Assembly (NCBI GenBank): GCA_963772935.1
Contig: CAVYZK010000009.1
Span: 496,001 to 560,000, forward strand
Source of the DNA: JANNNF01 sp963772935
GTDB taxonomy: Bacteria > Pseudomonadota > Alphaproteobacteria > Rhodobacterales > Rhodobacteraceae
Length of the DNA: 64,000 nt
Reading direction: 5' to 3'
Shown here: piece after piece, positions 41,122 through 51,757 of the stretch
Position numbering within the stretch: the first letter of the stretch is position 1
Layout: each line of letters opens with the position of its first letter
Position numbers and translations under genes: made by a program
Notes under the pieces: model-generated
What the model was told of the DNA's origin: nothing
Databases searched by the model: none
The model's input: only the letters and a program-made list of their open reading frames with translations

Positions 41122-43586
41122 GGCGCAGGCGTCAGCGTCGTGATCCCCACGGCAGCAGCACGGGCAAGGTCGGGGTCCAGCGACATCGGAATGTATTCGC
41201 CGCGCCGCCACAATTCGCCAAGATCGTCGTAGAATCGCGACAGCGGATGCCCCGATTGCCCGGTGGACAAGATGAACACCGAACTGTCGGGGTCGGCAAA
41301 GTCGTACACCCCCCGGTAGCCGCCGCCATGCACGTTCAGATACGGGTTCGGCCCGGTGCCCTTGGTGCGCCCCCGTTGCAAGGTGGTGTCGCCGCCGGAC
41401 GTGCTTTGGCGGATGTTGACGAAGTACTTCAATACAGGAACATCGCCCAACACCGGGTGATCCTGCATCGCCTGATGCGCGTCACCCCACCGCCAGCTTT
41501 CCAGATTGGGGCCATAGGTTTCGGTCAGACGCAACAACGCCTCGTCCAGCGCCATCCGGCTGACCTCGGCACAGGTTTCCACCGCCGCTGACTGGATCAC
41601 ATCGCACCAGACCGACGCACCACCCGTGTTGCGGAACACCCGTTCGATGAAATCGGGTTCGGGGTGGGTGAAGGTGTCGGCAAGCGGGCCAATCTCATCG
41701 CGGATCAGGCGGTCCATCAGCGCGCGCAGCCAGGCCTCGGCGATCAGGGGTTCGGGCAGATGTTCGTTCATCTCACCGTTCCATTCGGCCAGCAGGGCCA
41801 ATGCCCGCTGACGCAGCGCCTCGGGCGTGCCTTCGGGGGCGGCTTCCTCGGTAAACCACAGATCCGCCCCGATCAGCGGCAGCAGGGTGCGCGCCGTGGG
41901 GCTGACGGTATCCAACTGCGCCTCGATAAAGCTTTCGCGGGTATGCACCTCGCGGGTTTTCATCAGGGTCAGCCAGCGTTGGATGCGCTGCGTGTCGCCC
42001 CAGTCAAAGCTGACATGGTTGGGGAAGGGGCGGTCCACGGTCTTGTTGTTGGTGTTGCCCAGCAGGCCCGAGGGCGGGTTGATGAAGCGGGGGTTGTCCT
42101 CATAGGGCAGGGTGCCGGTAAAGCCATTGACCGCCTCCCACCCTGCCGATGGCATCCGGCCTTGCGTCTGGTTTTTGGCATCACGCGCGGGCATCGCACC
42201 GATCATCTGCATGGCGATGCCGTTTTCATCGGCCAGCATCAGGTTCTGGCTGGGGGCCACGAACAGGCGCCCGGCCTCGATCCCTTCATCAATCGTGCGG
42301 GCCTGCATCAACCGCAGGGCCGAGGTCATCGACGTATCCGCCCCCGACAGCGCCGTCCACGACAGCGCCGCGACATGGCCGGGCGGCAGGACCGAGGCGA
42401 GGTCATAATGCGACCCCGGCAGGATCGGGCCATGGCGCGACCAGCGCAGGGTGATGGTCACCGGGTCGGCATCTTTCACCGTGATGATGGACCGGCGGTT
42501 GTCAAAGGTGGCCCAGCCATCGGGGGTGCGGTATTCCTCGGTATTGGCGGGGTTCAACTCCTCAATCACCACGTCCTGATCGTCAAGGTAGGAAGAGGTC
42601 AGCCCCCAGCCAAGCGCCGCAGACCGCCCGATCAGCACGGCCGGCACGCCCGGGATCGTCGCCCCGATCACGCCGCCCTTTGCCAGTTCCAGCCGCGCCA
42701 GATACCAGATCGACGGGGCGGTGAAGCCCAGATGCGGATCGTTGGCCAGCAGGGTGCCCCCCGCCGCCGACCGCCCCGGAACGGCAGCCCATGCGTTGGA
42801 CGCCCCGGCAAAATCGCGCTGCGGAAAGGGGGACAACGGGCTGTTCAGGCTTGCCATGCGCAGCGCTGCCGTGCCCCCGGGGGCCCCCGGCATCAGGCTG
42901 GCATAGTCGGGCAGGGCGGCCACGCCCTTGCTGCGGTCATCGGGCAGGATATCGGCCAGACGGTCGGCAGGCATCAATTGTGACAACCGGGCGCGCAGCA
43001 CCTCATTCTCCATCTGGCCAGACAGTTGCAGGGCCATCAGTTTTATGATGGCGATGCTGTCGGCGGGGGCCCATGCCGAAATCTCTTTGGAAAAGAAGAA
43101 AAACTCTGGCGCACCCCGCCCCCGCGCCCCTGCGTTGATCTGGTTGATCCACGCATTCACCCCGTTGGAATAGGCCTGCAAGGCCGCCTTGGTGGCATCG
43201 TCCTGTGCGGCCACTGATGACAGGGCAAGGCCATACAGGTCATAGCGGCGCATCAGTTCATCAATCTTCACCGTGCGTTGGCCGAACAGTTCTGACAGCC
43301 GCCCTTGTGCTGTGCGGCGCAGCATCGTCATCTGCCACAGCCGGTCTTGCGCATGCACAAAGCCAAGCGCGTAATACACATCGGTATCGGTCGCGCCAAA
43401 GATATGCGGCACGTTGTCATTGTTGCGCACCACCTGCACCTCGGCGGAAATGCCGGGCAGGGTGAAATTCTCAGAATAATCGACCAAGGACCGCGACAGG
43501 AAGTAATAGCTGACGGCGATCACCAGCACCGCAAGACCAATCATCCCGGTCAGGATACGCAACAGCCAGCGAAAGGTGGTGATCAT
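41118..43586 (-). CDS. Penicillin acylase-family (Ntn) amidohydrolase
   Basis: An 822-residue member of the penicillin acylase/acyl-homoserine lactone acylase family. After an N-terminal hydrophobic segment (residues 7-30) lies the alpha region, then the autocleavage site FAGASNAWA. Ser263 would become the N-terminal nucleophile of the beta chain. The conserved Asn region appears as NNKTVDRPFP and the Arg-Trp region as ESWRWGDAH. Possible roles are quorum quenching of acyl-homoserine lactones or hydrolysis of other N-acyl compounds; sequence does not discriminate. It is translationally coupled to the downstream GNAT gene. Confidence 0.88.
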   Translation of the reverse strand: MITTFRWLLRILTGMIGLAVLVIAVSYYFLSRSLVDYSENFTLPGISAEVQVVRNNDNVPHIFGATDTDVYYALGFVHAQDRLWQMTMLRRTAQGRLSELFGQRTVKIDELMRRYDLYGLALSSVAAQDDATKAALQAYSNGVNAWINQINAGARGRGAPEFFFFSKEISAWAPADSIAIIKLMALQLSGQMENEVLRARLSQLMPADRLADILPDDRSKGVAALPDYASLMPGAPGGTAALRMASLNSPLSPFPQRDFAGASNAWAAVPGRSAAGGTLLANDPHLGFTAPSIWYLARLELAKGGVIGATIPGVPAVLIGRSAALGWGLTSSYLDDQDVVIEELNPANTEEYRTPDGWATFDNRRSIITVKDADPVTITLRWSRHGPILPGSHYDLASVLPPGHVAALSWTALSGADTSMTSALRLMQARTIDEGIEAGRLFVAPSQNLMLADENGIAMQMIGAMPARDAKNQTQGRMPSAGWEAVNGFTGTLPYEDNPRFINPPSGLLGNTNNKTVDRPFPNHVSFDWGDTQRIQRWLTLMKTREVHTRESFIEAQLDTVSPTARTLLPLIGADLWFTEEAAPEGTPEALRQRALALLAEWNGEMNEHLPEPLIAEAWLRALMDRLIRDEIGPLADTFTHPEPDFIERVFRNTGGASVWCDVIQSAAVETCAEVSRMALDEALLRLTETYGPNLESWRWGDAHQAMQDHPVLGDVPVLKYFVNIRQSTSGGDTTLQRGRTKGTGPNPYLNVHGGGYRGVYDFADPDSSVFILSTGQSGHPLSRFYDDLGELWRRGEYIPMSLDPDLARAAAVGITTLTPAP

Positions 43587-43683
43587 CGGGGGGCCTGCGG
43601 TTGGCGTCTGTTCTTGACGATAGGGTCGGGATCGTTACCTAGTCGATCCGCGCCCGAAGGGCAATGAATGGCAACAGGAGAGC

Positions 43684-44550
43684 ATGATGGCGAAACTGGC
43701 ATTTCTGGGGCTGGGCGTGATGGGCGGGCCGATGGCCGGGCATCTGGCGAAAGCCGGGCATGAGGTGACGGTCTATAACCGCAGCCCGGCCAAGGCGCAG
43801 GCCTGGGTCGCGCAATACGGCGGGGCCTCGGCGGCAACGCCTGCGCGGGCTGCGGCAGGGGCGGAGTTTGTGCTGGCCTGCGTGGGCAATGACGACGATC
43901 TGCGGTCGGTCTGTCTGGGGCCGGACGGCGCCTTTGCTGGCATGGCGCCGGGGGCCGTGTTCGTGGACCACACCACCGTATCAGCGCAGGTGACGCGGGA
44001 ACTGGCCGGGGTTGCGGCAGAGGCGGGTCTGGGGTTTGTCGATGCGCCTGTGTCAGGGGGGCAAGCCGGAGCGGTGAACGGGCAGTTGTCGATCATGTGC
44101 GGCGGGTCGGTCGAGGATTACGACCGCGCCGACCCGGTGATGGCGGCCTATGCGCGCATTTGTCGGCGGATTGGCACGTCGGGCCAAGGCCAGATCGCCA
44201 AGATGATGAACCAGATCTGCATCGCGGGCCTGATGCAGGGGTTGTCCGAGGCACTGGCCTTTGGCCAGAAGGCGGGCTTGGACGGTGAGGCAGTGGTCGA
44301 GGTGATTTCCCAAGGCGCTGCGGGCAGTTGGCAGATGGTGAACCGCCACAAGTCCATGCTGGCCGACACCTTCGACTTCGGTTTTGCAGTGGATTGGATG
44401 CGCAAGGATCTGGCGATTTGTCTGGCGACGGCGGATGAGATCGGCGCGTCGCTGCCGGTAACGGCGCTGGTGGACCAGTTCTACAAGGATGTGCAGATCA
44501 TGGGCGGGGGGCGGGGGGATACCTCTTCGCTGATCCGGCGGTTGCGATAA
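43684..44550 (+). CDS. Beta-hydroxyacid dehydrogenase (3-hydroxyisobutyrate dehydrogenase-like)
   Basis: A 288-residue NAD(P)-dependent oxidoreductase. The N-terminal Rossmann motif GLGVMGGPMAGHL and substrate loop DAPVSGGQAGA are present. The catalytic lysine lies in GQIAKMMNQ (about residue 173), and the C-terminal helical domain ends the protein. This is the 6-phosphogluconate/3-hydroxyisobutyrate dehydrogenase superfamily; relatives act on tartronate semialdehyde, glyoxylate/succinic semialdehyde or hydroxyisobutyrate. Absence of catabolic partners in the neighbourhood prevents choosing. The ribosome-binding site is AGGAG. Confidence 0.88.
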   Translation: MMAKLAFLGLGVMGGPMAGHLAKAGHEVTVYNRSPAKAQAWVAQYGGASAATPARAAAGAEFVLACVGNDDDLRSVCLGPDGAFAGMAPGAVFVDHTTVSAQVTRELAGVAAEAGLGFVDAPVSGGQAGAVNGQLSIMCGGSVEDYDRADPVMAAYARICRRIGTSGQGQIAKMMNQICIAGLMQGLSEALAFGQKAGLDGEAVVEVISQGAAGSWQMVNRHKSMLADTFDFGFAVDWMRKDLAICLATADEIGASLPVTALVDQFYKDVQIMGGGRGDTSSLIRRLR

Positions 44551-44562
44551 TTTTGGGGTGGG

Positions 44563-44585
44563 AGGATGGGCAAATTGCCCATCCT
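44563..44585. repeat. Perfect 23-bp palindromic hairpin
   Basis: AGGATGGGCAA and TTGCCCATCCT are perfect inverse complements around one A. The element lies 13 bases after the dehydrogenase stop and before the convergent SYLF gene. It resembles a palindromic intergenic repeat that I recall from many proteobacterial genomes and may act as a bidirectional terminator. Confidence 0.6.
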
Positions 44586-44619
44586 ACGGGATTTACAATT
44601 CCGCCCATCCAACCCAACT

Positions 44620-45177
44620 TTACGGAATGATGCGCGTATACTTGATGCCGCCCAAAGTGGCCCCGGCGATCAGACCCTGCTGACCGAAGACCAAGGCCAC
44701 CACAGGGTCGAGTTCCGTGGTTTCCTTGCCGATACTGGCCCCTTGTTCCGGGGTTGCGTATTTCACATCGGCACCGACGGCCCAACCGGTCGAGCGGCGG
44801 AAATCCTCCAGCGCGGCTTGGGTCATGAAGAACAACGCATGGGCATATTGCTGCGCGCCGATCTGAAAGCCGATGGTGGCACGGGTGGCGGAATAATAAT
44901 CCACCGTCGCCCCCTGAATGCGCAGCGCCCCGCGCCCATAGGCCCCGCCAAAGCCAAAGCCCGCCTCGGTGACCAACGGCATATACAACACCCCTGCCGC
45001 GCGCTGCGCCAGGTCCTGCGTGCCGGGATAACGACCGAACAGATAGTTCTGCGTCGCATCGACCCGGCCGTCGATCTGGCCCGCGCCATTGCCGCCGATG
45101 CCATTGCCGCAGGCAGCGGTCAACAGGACCGCCGACCCTGCACCGCCAAGAAAAATCCGCCGGGAAACTGTCTGCAT
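44620..45177 (-). CDS. YSC84/SYLF-domain lipoprotein
   Basis: A 185-residue exported protein. The N-terminus has a twin-arginine-like SRRIFLGG segment and a lipobox ending in Cys23 (LLTAAC), so it is probably lipid-anchored in the envelope. The mature part has the SYLF/Ysc84 lipid-binding fold pattern with GFGFGGAYGRGAL, the TIGFQIGAQQYAHALFFMT strand and a conserved GATLGG near the end. SYLF domains bind phospholipids. Function in bacteria is poorly known. It is monocistronic and convergent with the dehydrogenase gene. Confidence 0.85.
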   Translation of the reverse strand: MQTVSRRIFLGGAGSAVLLTAACGNGIGGNGAGQIDGRVDATQNYLFGRYPGTQDLAQRAAGVLYMPLVTEAGFGFGGAYGRGALRIQGATVDYYSATRATIGFQIGAQQYAHALFFMTQAALEDFRRSTGWAVGADVKYATPEQGASIGKETTELDPVVALVFGQQGLIAGATLGGIKYTRIIP

Positions 45178-45288
45178 CTGGTCCGCCTCGCGCCTCGGGT
45201 TTCGGGGTCTGTTGCCCCATTACATCCACATATAGCGGGTTTCCACGCGGCTGTCATGCAACCTGTGCAACCTATGGCAAAGCGCCGC

Positions 45289-46293
<1,005 letters not shown>

Positions 46294-46434
46294 GGGCTTG
46301 CTCCTCCAGCTTGCAGCATGTCAACCACAAGCGGGGGCTTGCGGCTTTTCCTTCTGCCTGCCATGGAAAGGCGCAGGTCTCAAGCCGACAAATGTCGGGG
46401 GGCTTGGCGCAGGGCAGCAAGGGGCGACAAGAGC

Positions 46435-46959
46435 GTGCAGTGGTATCAGGTGATATTCGAGCTGATCGACATGCGGTCGTTTTCGAACCTGTGGTACTGG
46501 ATCGCACTGGCGGTGCTGTGGTCCTCGACCAGCCATTGGGTGGTGGGCGTGCCGTTCGACATGATCGTGCGGGCGCGCAGGCAGGGGGGGCAACCGCAGG
46601 CCGACCTTGAAACCATGGTTCGCATCAATGTGTCGCGGCTGCTGTATATCGCGCGGACGGCGGGGCTGTGGCTCGTGGGGGTGGTGTGTTTCATGCTGAC
46701 CTGCCTTGGGGTGCTGGCCTTCTGGTTTCACATCGAATTTGCCCAGGCCCTGCTATTCCTGATCGCACCGATGACGCTGGTGGGACTGCTGACCATCAAC
46801 ACCGCCTTTCACATTGAGGCGGGTGATACAGAAGGCAAGGCCCTGCATCGCCGCCTGACCCGGCACCGCATGACGGTGCAGGGCATTGGCATGGTTTCCA
46901 TCTTTGTGACCGCGATGTTCGGTATGTGGCAGAATATGCAGCTTGGCGCGTTCGGGTAA
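46435..46959 (+). CDS. Conserved membrane protein (labelled 'component of SufBCD complex' in relatives)
   Basis: A 174-residue inner-membrane protein with four predicted helices. It begins MQWYQVIFELIDMRSFSNLW from GTG 46435, an N-terminus I recall from a Rhodobacterales family carried in databases under the unsupported name component of SufBCD complex. No Suf genes are nearby, so I would not transfer that function. The upstream part of the same open frame is only the antisense of hemB. Its end overlaps the proposed mfd start by 17 bases. Confidence 0.7.
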   Translation: MQWYQVIFELIDMRSFSNLWYWIALAVLWSSTSHWVVGVPFDMIVRARRQGGQPQADLETMVRINVSRLLYIARTAGLWLVGVVCFMLTCLGVLAFWFHIEFAQALLFLIAPMTLVGLLTINTAFHIEAGDTEGKALHRRLTRHRMTVQGIGMVSIFVTAMFGMWQNMQLGAFG

Positions 46960-49900
46960 CACATTGGCAGGGCAGCGGATTCTTCTAGGCGGCGCACCCG
47001 AGGGCTATGACGCCCGGCTGCTGGCGCGCGAACTGGCCAAGGGCCAGCCGATCATCCACATCGCCCGCGATGACAAACGAGCCGAGGCGATGCGGGTGGC
47101 GCTGTCGGTGATGGCGCCCGAGGCCGTGGTGCTGGATCTGCCTGCGTGGGATTGCCTGCCCTACGACCGCGTGTCGCCCAACCCCGAGATTACCGCGCGC
47201 CGCATGGCCACTCTTGCGGCGCTCGCCGATGGCGTGCCGGGGGCCTTCGTGCTGCTGACCACGCTGAACGCCGCCACGCAACGGATGCCCGCGCGCGATG
47301 TTCTGCGCGCGTCCTCGTTCCGGGCGACCGTGGGGTCGCGTGTCGATGAGGCGCGGTTGAAGGCGTTCCTCGCGCGGATGGGTTTTTCGCCGGTGTCCAC
47401 CGTGGCAGAGCCGGGGGATTTTGCCATTCGCGGCGGGATCATTGATATCTACCCGCCGGGGCCGCTTGGTCCGGTGCGGCTCGATTTCTTTGGCGATGTG
47501 CTGGACGGCGCGCGGCGGTTTGATCCTGAAACGCAACGCACCACCGAGAAACTGAAGGCGATTGATCTGGCCCCGGTGTCGGAAGTCATTCTGGACGAGG
47601 CCGCGATCACCCGGTTCCGCCAGAACTACCGGATCGAATTTGGTACCGCAGGGTCAGATGATCCGCTGTATGAGGCGGTCAGCGCGGGCCGCAAGCATCA
47701 GGGGATGGAACATTGGCTGCCCTATTTCCACGAGCGGCTGGAAACCCTGTTCGACTATCTGCCGGATGCCACCGTGATGCTGGACGACCAGATCACCGCC
47801 GCCCGCCTGTCACGGTGGGAGGGGATCGACGACCAGTATGATGCCCGGCGCGAGGCGTTGAAGGCCAAGGGGCGGCTGGATACGGTCTATAAACCCTCGG
47901 CCCCCGGCTTGCTGTATCTGGACGATGCGGCGTGGGAGGCGGCGGTCGCGGGCCACCGGGTGGTGCAGTTGTCACCCTTGGCGCAAGCGCCCGGGCCGGG
48001 GGTGCTGGATGCCCAAGGGCGCATCGGGCGCAACTTCGCGCCGGAACGCCAGCAGGAACAAATCAGCCTTTTCGGTGCCTTGGCCGATCATCTTCGTGCG
48101 TTGCGTGAAGATGCCCAAGTGGTCATCGCCTCTTGGTCCGACGGCGCGCGCGAACGTCTGAAAGGGTTGCTGGAGGATCAGGGGCTAAAGGCCGCCAAGG
48201 AAGTGCGCGATTTCCGCGAAGTACCTGAAGGCCGTGGCGGGCTGTTCCTGATGGTCTGGTCGCTGGAGGCGGGGTTCGTGGCCCCCGGTCTGGCCGTGGT
48301 CAGCGAGCAGGACGTGCTGGGCGACCGGATGGTGGCCAAACCGAAGAAACGCCGCAAGGCCGAGAATTTCCTGCGAGAGGTCGATACCCTCAGCCCCGGC
48401 GATCTGGTGGTGCATGTCGAACATGGGGTGGGGCGATATCTGGGGTTGGAGACGATCACCGCCCTTGGTGCCCCCCATGCCTGCGTGGCGCTGGAATATG
48501 CCGAAAACGCCAAGCTGTATCTGCCGGTGGAAAACATCGAACTGCTGTCGCGCTATGGCCATGAGGAAGGCTTGCTCGACCGTCTGGGCGGCGGCGCGTG
48601 GCAGGCGAAGAAGGCGAAACTCAAGGACCGTATCCGGCAGATCGCCGACCGCCTGATGCGGATCGCGGCGGAACGCGCGTTGCGCCATGCGCCGATACTG
48701 GAGGCCCCGCATTCGATATGGGAGGCGTTTGCCGCCCGTTTCCCCTATCAGGAAACCGACGATCAGCTTTCCGCGATTGCCGATGTGGTGGCCGATCTGG
48801 AAAAGGGGTCGCCCATGGACCGCTTGATCGTGGGCGATGTGGGCTTTGGCAAGACCGAGGTCGCCATGCGCGCGGCCTTTGTGGCGGCGCTGTCGGGGTT
48901 GCAGGTGGCGGTGATCTGCCCGACGACACTGCTGGCGCGTCAGCATTACCGCAGCTTTGCCGAACGCTTCCGGGGTTTTCCGATTTCGGTACGGCCCCTG
49001 AGCCGTTTTGTCAGCGCCAAGGATGCCAATGCGACGCGGGCCGCGATGGCGGATGGGTCGGTGGATATCGTCATCGGCACCCATGCGCTGCTGGCGAAAG
49101 GCGTTACCCTGAAAAACCTTGGTCTGATCGTGGTGGATGAGGAACAGCATTTCGGCGTGACGCACAAGGAACGGCTGAAGGAAATGCGCTCCGAGGTCCA
49201 TGTGCTGACCCTGACCGCGACCCCCATTCCGCGCACCCTGCAACTGTCGCTGACGGGCGTGCGTGATCTGTCGATCATCGCGACGCCGCCGGTGGACCGG
49301 CTGGCGATCCGTACCTATGTGTCGGAGTTTGATACCGTCACCATCCGCGAGGCGCTGCTGCGTGAACGCTTCCGGGGCGGGCAGTCGTTCTATGTGGTGC
49401 CCCGGATTTCCGATCTGGCGGGGATTGAGGACTTCCTGAAAACCCATGTGCCGGAAGTGTCCTACGTCATTGCCCACGGGCAACTGGCGGCGGGCGATCT
49501 GGATGACCGGATGAACCAGTTCTACGACGGCAAATATGACGTGCTGCTGGCGACGACCATCGTGGAATCGGGTCTGGATATTCCGACCGCCAATACGATG
49601 ATCATCCACCGCGCCGATATGTTCGGCCTGAGCCAGCTGTACCAGATCAGGGGCAGGGTGGGGCGGTCGAAAACGCGGGCCTATTGCTATCTGACCACCA
49701 AACCCCGCGCGCCCCTGACGCCGCAGGCGACGAAACGGCTGCGCTTGCTGGCGTCCATGGACAGTCTGGGGGCCGGGTTCAACCTTGCCGCCCATGACCT
49801 CGACCTGCGCGGCGCGGGGAATTTGCTGGGCGAGGAGCAGTCGGGGCATATCAAGGAAGTGGGCTATGAGTTGTACCAGCAGATGCTGGAAGAAACGATT

Positions 49901-50407
49901 GCCAAGATCAAATCGGGGGAACTCAGCGGGCTTTCCCAAGTGGACGACCACTGGGCGCCGCAGATCAACCTTGGGGTGCCGGTGCTGATCCCCGATGAAT
50001 ATGTGGTCGATCTGGATGTGCGGTTGGGCCTGTACCGGCGATTGTCGGGCCTGACGACGAAGGTGGAGCTGGAAGGTTTTGCCGCCGAGATGATCGACCG
50101 TTTCGGCCCGCTGCCGAAGGAAGTGAACACGCTGCTGTTGATCGTGCGGATCAAGTCGATGTGCAAACGGGCCGGGATCGCGCGGCTCGATGCAGGGCCG
50201 AAGGGGGCCACGGTGCAGTTCCATCAGGACAAATTCGCCAATCCGGCCGGTCTGGTCGATTTCATCAAGGCCTACGGGCCGGGCGCGCGGATCGCGGGCA
50301 ACAAGGTGGTTCTTGGGGCGGATTGGAAGACGGAAGGCGACCGGATCAAAGGGGCCTTTGCGATTGCGCGGGATCTGGCGGAGAAGGTCGTAAGGCCCAA
50401 GGGGTAG
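46943..50407 (+). CDS. mfd: Transcription-repair coupling factor
   Basis: Mfd, up to 1154 residues, a translocase that removes RNA polymerase stalled at DNA lesions and recruits UvrA. The N-terminal UvrB-like module includes LPAWDCLPYDRVSPN. The RNA-polymerase interacting domain has GDLVVHVEHGVGRYLGL, and the translocase motor has Walker A GDVGFGKTEVA (near residue 632), the DEEQ box VVDEEQHFGV and the motif GRVGRSKTRAYCY. The TRCF C-terminal domain follows. No ATG fits the beginning; TTG 46943 and TTG 46967 are both possible. Confidence 0.96.
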   Translation: MARSGNTLAGQRILLGGAPEGYDARLLARELAKGQPIIHIARDDKRAEAMRVALSVMAPEAVVLDLPAWDCLPYDRVSPNPEITARRMATLAALADGVPGAFVLLTTLNAATQRMPARDVLRASSFRATVGSRVDEARLKAFLARMGFSPVSTVAEPGDFAIRGGIIDIYPPGPLGPVRLDFFGDVLDGARRFDPETQRTTEKLKAIDLAPVSEVILDEAAITRFRQNYRIEFGTAGSDDPLYEAVSAGRKHQGMEHWLPYFHERLETLFDYLPDATVMLDDQITAARLSRWEGIDDQYDARREALKAKGRLDTVYKPSAPGLLYLDDAAWEAAVAGHRVVQLSPLAQAPGPGVLDAQGRIGRNFAPERQQEQISLFGALADHLRALREDAQVVIASWSDGARERLKGLLEDQGLKAAKEVRDFREVPEGRGGLFLMVWSLEAGFVAPGLAVVSEQDVLGDRMVAKPKKRRKAENFLREVDTLSPGDLVVHVEHGVGRYLGLETITALGAPHACVALEYAENAKLYLPVENIELLSRYGHEEGLLDRLGGGAWQAKKAKLKDRIRQIADRLMRIAAERALRHAPILEAPHSIWEAFAARFPYQETDDQLSAIADVVADLEKGSPMDRLIVGDVGFGKTEVAMRAAFVAALSGLQVAVICPTTLLARQHYRSFAERFRGFPISVRPLSRFVSAKDANATRAAMADGSVDIVIGTHALLAKGVTLKNLGLIVVDEEQHFGVTHKERLKEMRSEVHVLTLTATPIPRTLQLSLTGVRDLSIIATPPVDRLAIRTYVSEFDTVTIREALLRERFRGGQSFYVVPRISDLAGIEDFLKTHVPEVSYVIAHGQLAAGDLDDRMNQFYDGKYDVLLATTIVESGLDIPTANTMIIHRADMFGLSQLYQIRGRVGRSKTRAYCYLTTKPRAPLTPQATKRLRLLASMDSLGAGFNLAAHDLDLRGAGNLLGEEQSGHIKEVGYELYQQMLEETIAKIKSGELSGLSQVDDHWAPQINLGVPVLIPDEYVVDLDVRLGLYRRLSGLTTKVELEGFAAEMIDRFGPLPKEVNTLLLIVRIKSMCKRAGIARLDAGPKGATVQFHQDKFANPAGLVDFIKAYGPGARIAGNKVVLGADWKTEGDRIKGAFAIARDLAEKVVRPKG

Positions 50408-50423
50408 GTTTGCTAGGCTGACC

Positions 50424-50465
50424 CCGGGGGGTTTCACACCCCCCGGACCCCCTGTGGAGTATTTC
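50424..50465 (+). repeat. Convergent-gene hairpin repeat, copy C
   Basis: A nine-pair hairpin, CCGGGGGGT-TTCAC-ACCCCCCGG, is followed by ACCCCCTGTGGAGTATTT. Loop and tail match the copy at 39281-39323. It lies between convergent mfd and the MFS gene. Confidence 0.65.
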
Positions 50466-50487
50466 CAAAAGAGCAACCAAATTTTAG

Positions 50488-51711
50488 TTAAGTTTTAGCC
50501 GTTGGTCCCAAGCCCCGCATCAGGCCGAAGGCGAGGGTAGAGAAGATTGCCACACCCACCATCATCGGTACCGGGGTTCCGTCGAAGGCCAATCCCAAAG
50601 GGGCGGCGAGCAGGACGGAGGCCACGGTCGAGATTGCCCCTGTCACCGAGGCTGCCATGCCTGCGATATGGCCCACGGGTTCCAGCGCGAGGGCGTTCAG
50701 GTTGCCAAGGGTCATGCCGGCCATGAAGAACACGCCGATCGTCCAGAACAGATAGGCGGGGAAATACAGCGCCTCGGGCCAGACCCCGGCCCAGACGGTC
50801 AGCGCCATCACGGACGAAATGATAATCTGGGCGGCCAGCGTGACGCTGACCATGCGGCGCATGCCAAGGCGGACCACAAGGCTTGCGTTCACCAGACTGG
50901 CCGAGCCTGACACAAGGGCGATCATCGCGAACCAGAAGGGAAAGCTGTCGGCGCGGTCAAAGGTCACGTCGAAGATGGGTTGAGTGGCGGACAGGGTGGC
51001 GAACAGGCTGGCAAAGCACAGGGTCTGCACCGCGATGGAATAGCGGATGGAGCGGTGGCCCAGCACCTCCAGAAACGCTTGTTTCAAGGTGACAAGCGCC
51101 AGGGGGCGGCGGGCAGAGGCGGTCAGGGTTTCGGGTTGGCGCAATGAGAACCACAGGATGACCAGTCCAAGAAACACAAGGAACGCAAGAAAGATCGACC
51201 GCCAGCCATAAGCATTGATGATCACCGACCCCAGCAGCGGTGCGACAGCGGGTACCAGCGTGAACACCATCATGGCAAAGCTGACCACACGGGCCATCTC
51301 GCGCCCCTTGTGCAGGTCGCGCACAAGCGCCAGCGAGACGATACGCGGGGCTGCAACGCCAAGCCCCTGCACCACACGGGCGGCCAGCAGGGTTTCCAGC
51401 GTGGGGGCAAAATAGGCGGCGATGGCGGCGAGGCAATAGAGGCTGGCCCCGGCGAGGATCACCGGCTTGCGACCAAAGCTGTCCGACAGCGGGCCTGCCA
51501 GCAACGTGCCAAGCCCCATGCCGAACACGAATGATGTGATGATCAGTTGCGCGCGGTTGGGCGCATCTGGCGTCAGGTCCGCCGCGATCTGGGGCAGGGC
51601 GGGCAACATCGCGTCGATGGAAAAGGCGATGGTGGCGAACATCATCGCGATCAGGGCGATGAATTCGGTGGGGTGCAGGCGGGCGGGGCTGGGTGCGGGA
51701 ATTGCGGTCAT
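50488..51711 (-). CDS. MFS multidrug efflux transporter, Bcr/CflA family
   Basis: A 407-residue integral membrane protein with 12 predicted helices. The motif A loop is GPLSDSFGRKPV and the motif C region of the Bcr/CflA drug-proton antiporters is seen in ALVRDL and LVPAVAPLLGS. Typical substrates are bicyclomycin, chloramphenicol or sulfonamides, but physiological ones are unknown. It starts 46 bases after the DsbA-like gene on the same strand and may be cotranscribed with it. Confidence 0.9.
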   Translation of the reverse strand: MTAIPAPSPARLHPTEFIALIAMMFATIAFSIDAMLPALPQIAADLTPDAPNRAQLIITSFVFGMGLGTLLAGPLSDSFGRKPVILAGASLYCLAAIAAYFAPTLETLLAARVVQGLGVAAPRIVSLALVRDLHKGREMARVVSFAMMVFTLVPAVAPLLGSVIINAYGWRSIFLAFLVFLGLVILWFSLRQPETLTASARRPLALVTLKQAFLEVLGHRSIRYSIAVQTLCFASLFATLSATQPIFDVTFDRADSFPFWFAMIALVSGSASLVNASLVVRLGMRRMVSVTLAAQIIISSVMALTVWAGVWPEALYFPAYLFWTIGVFFMAGMTLGNLNALALEPVGHIAGMAASVTGAISTVASVLLAAPLGLAFDGTPVPMMVGVAIFSTLAFGLMRGLGPTAKT

Positions 51712-51757
51712 GCGGGCGGCGTATCACGGGGGCCAGCGGTTGGCACCCGCTAAACCG

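Noticed and set aside
48185..50476. 763-codon minus-strand open frame
   Set aside because: It is antisense to mfd, with His/Gln/Arg-rich shadow composition and no family motif.
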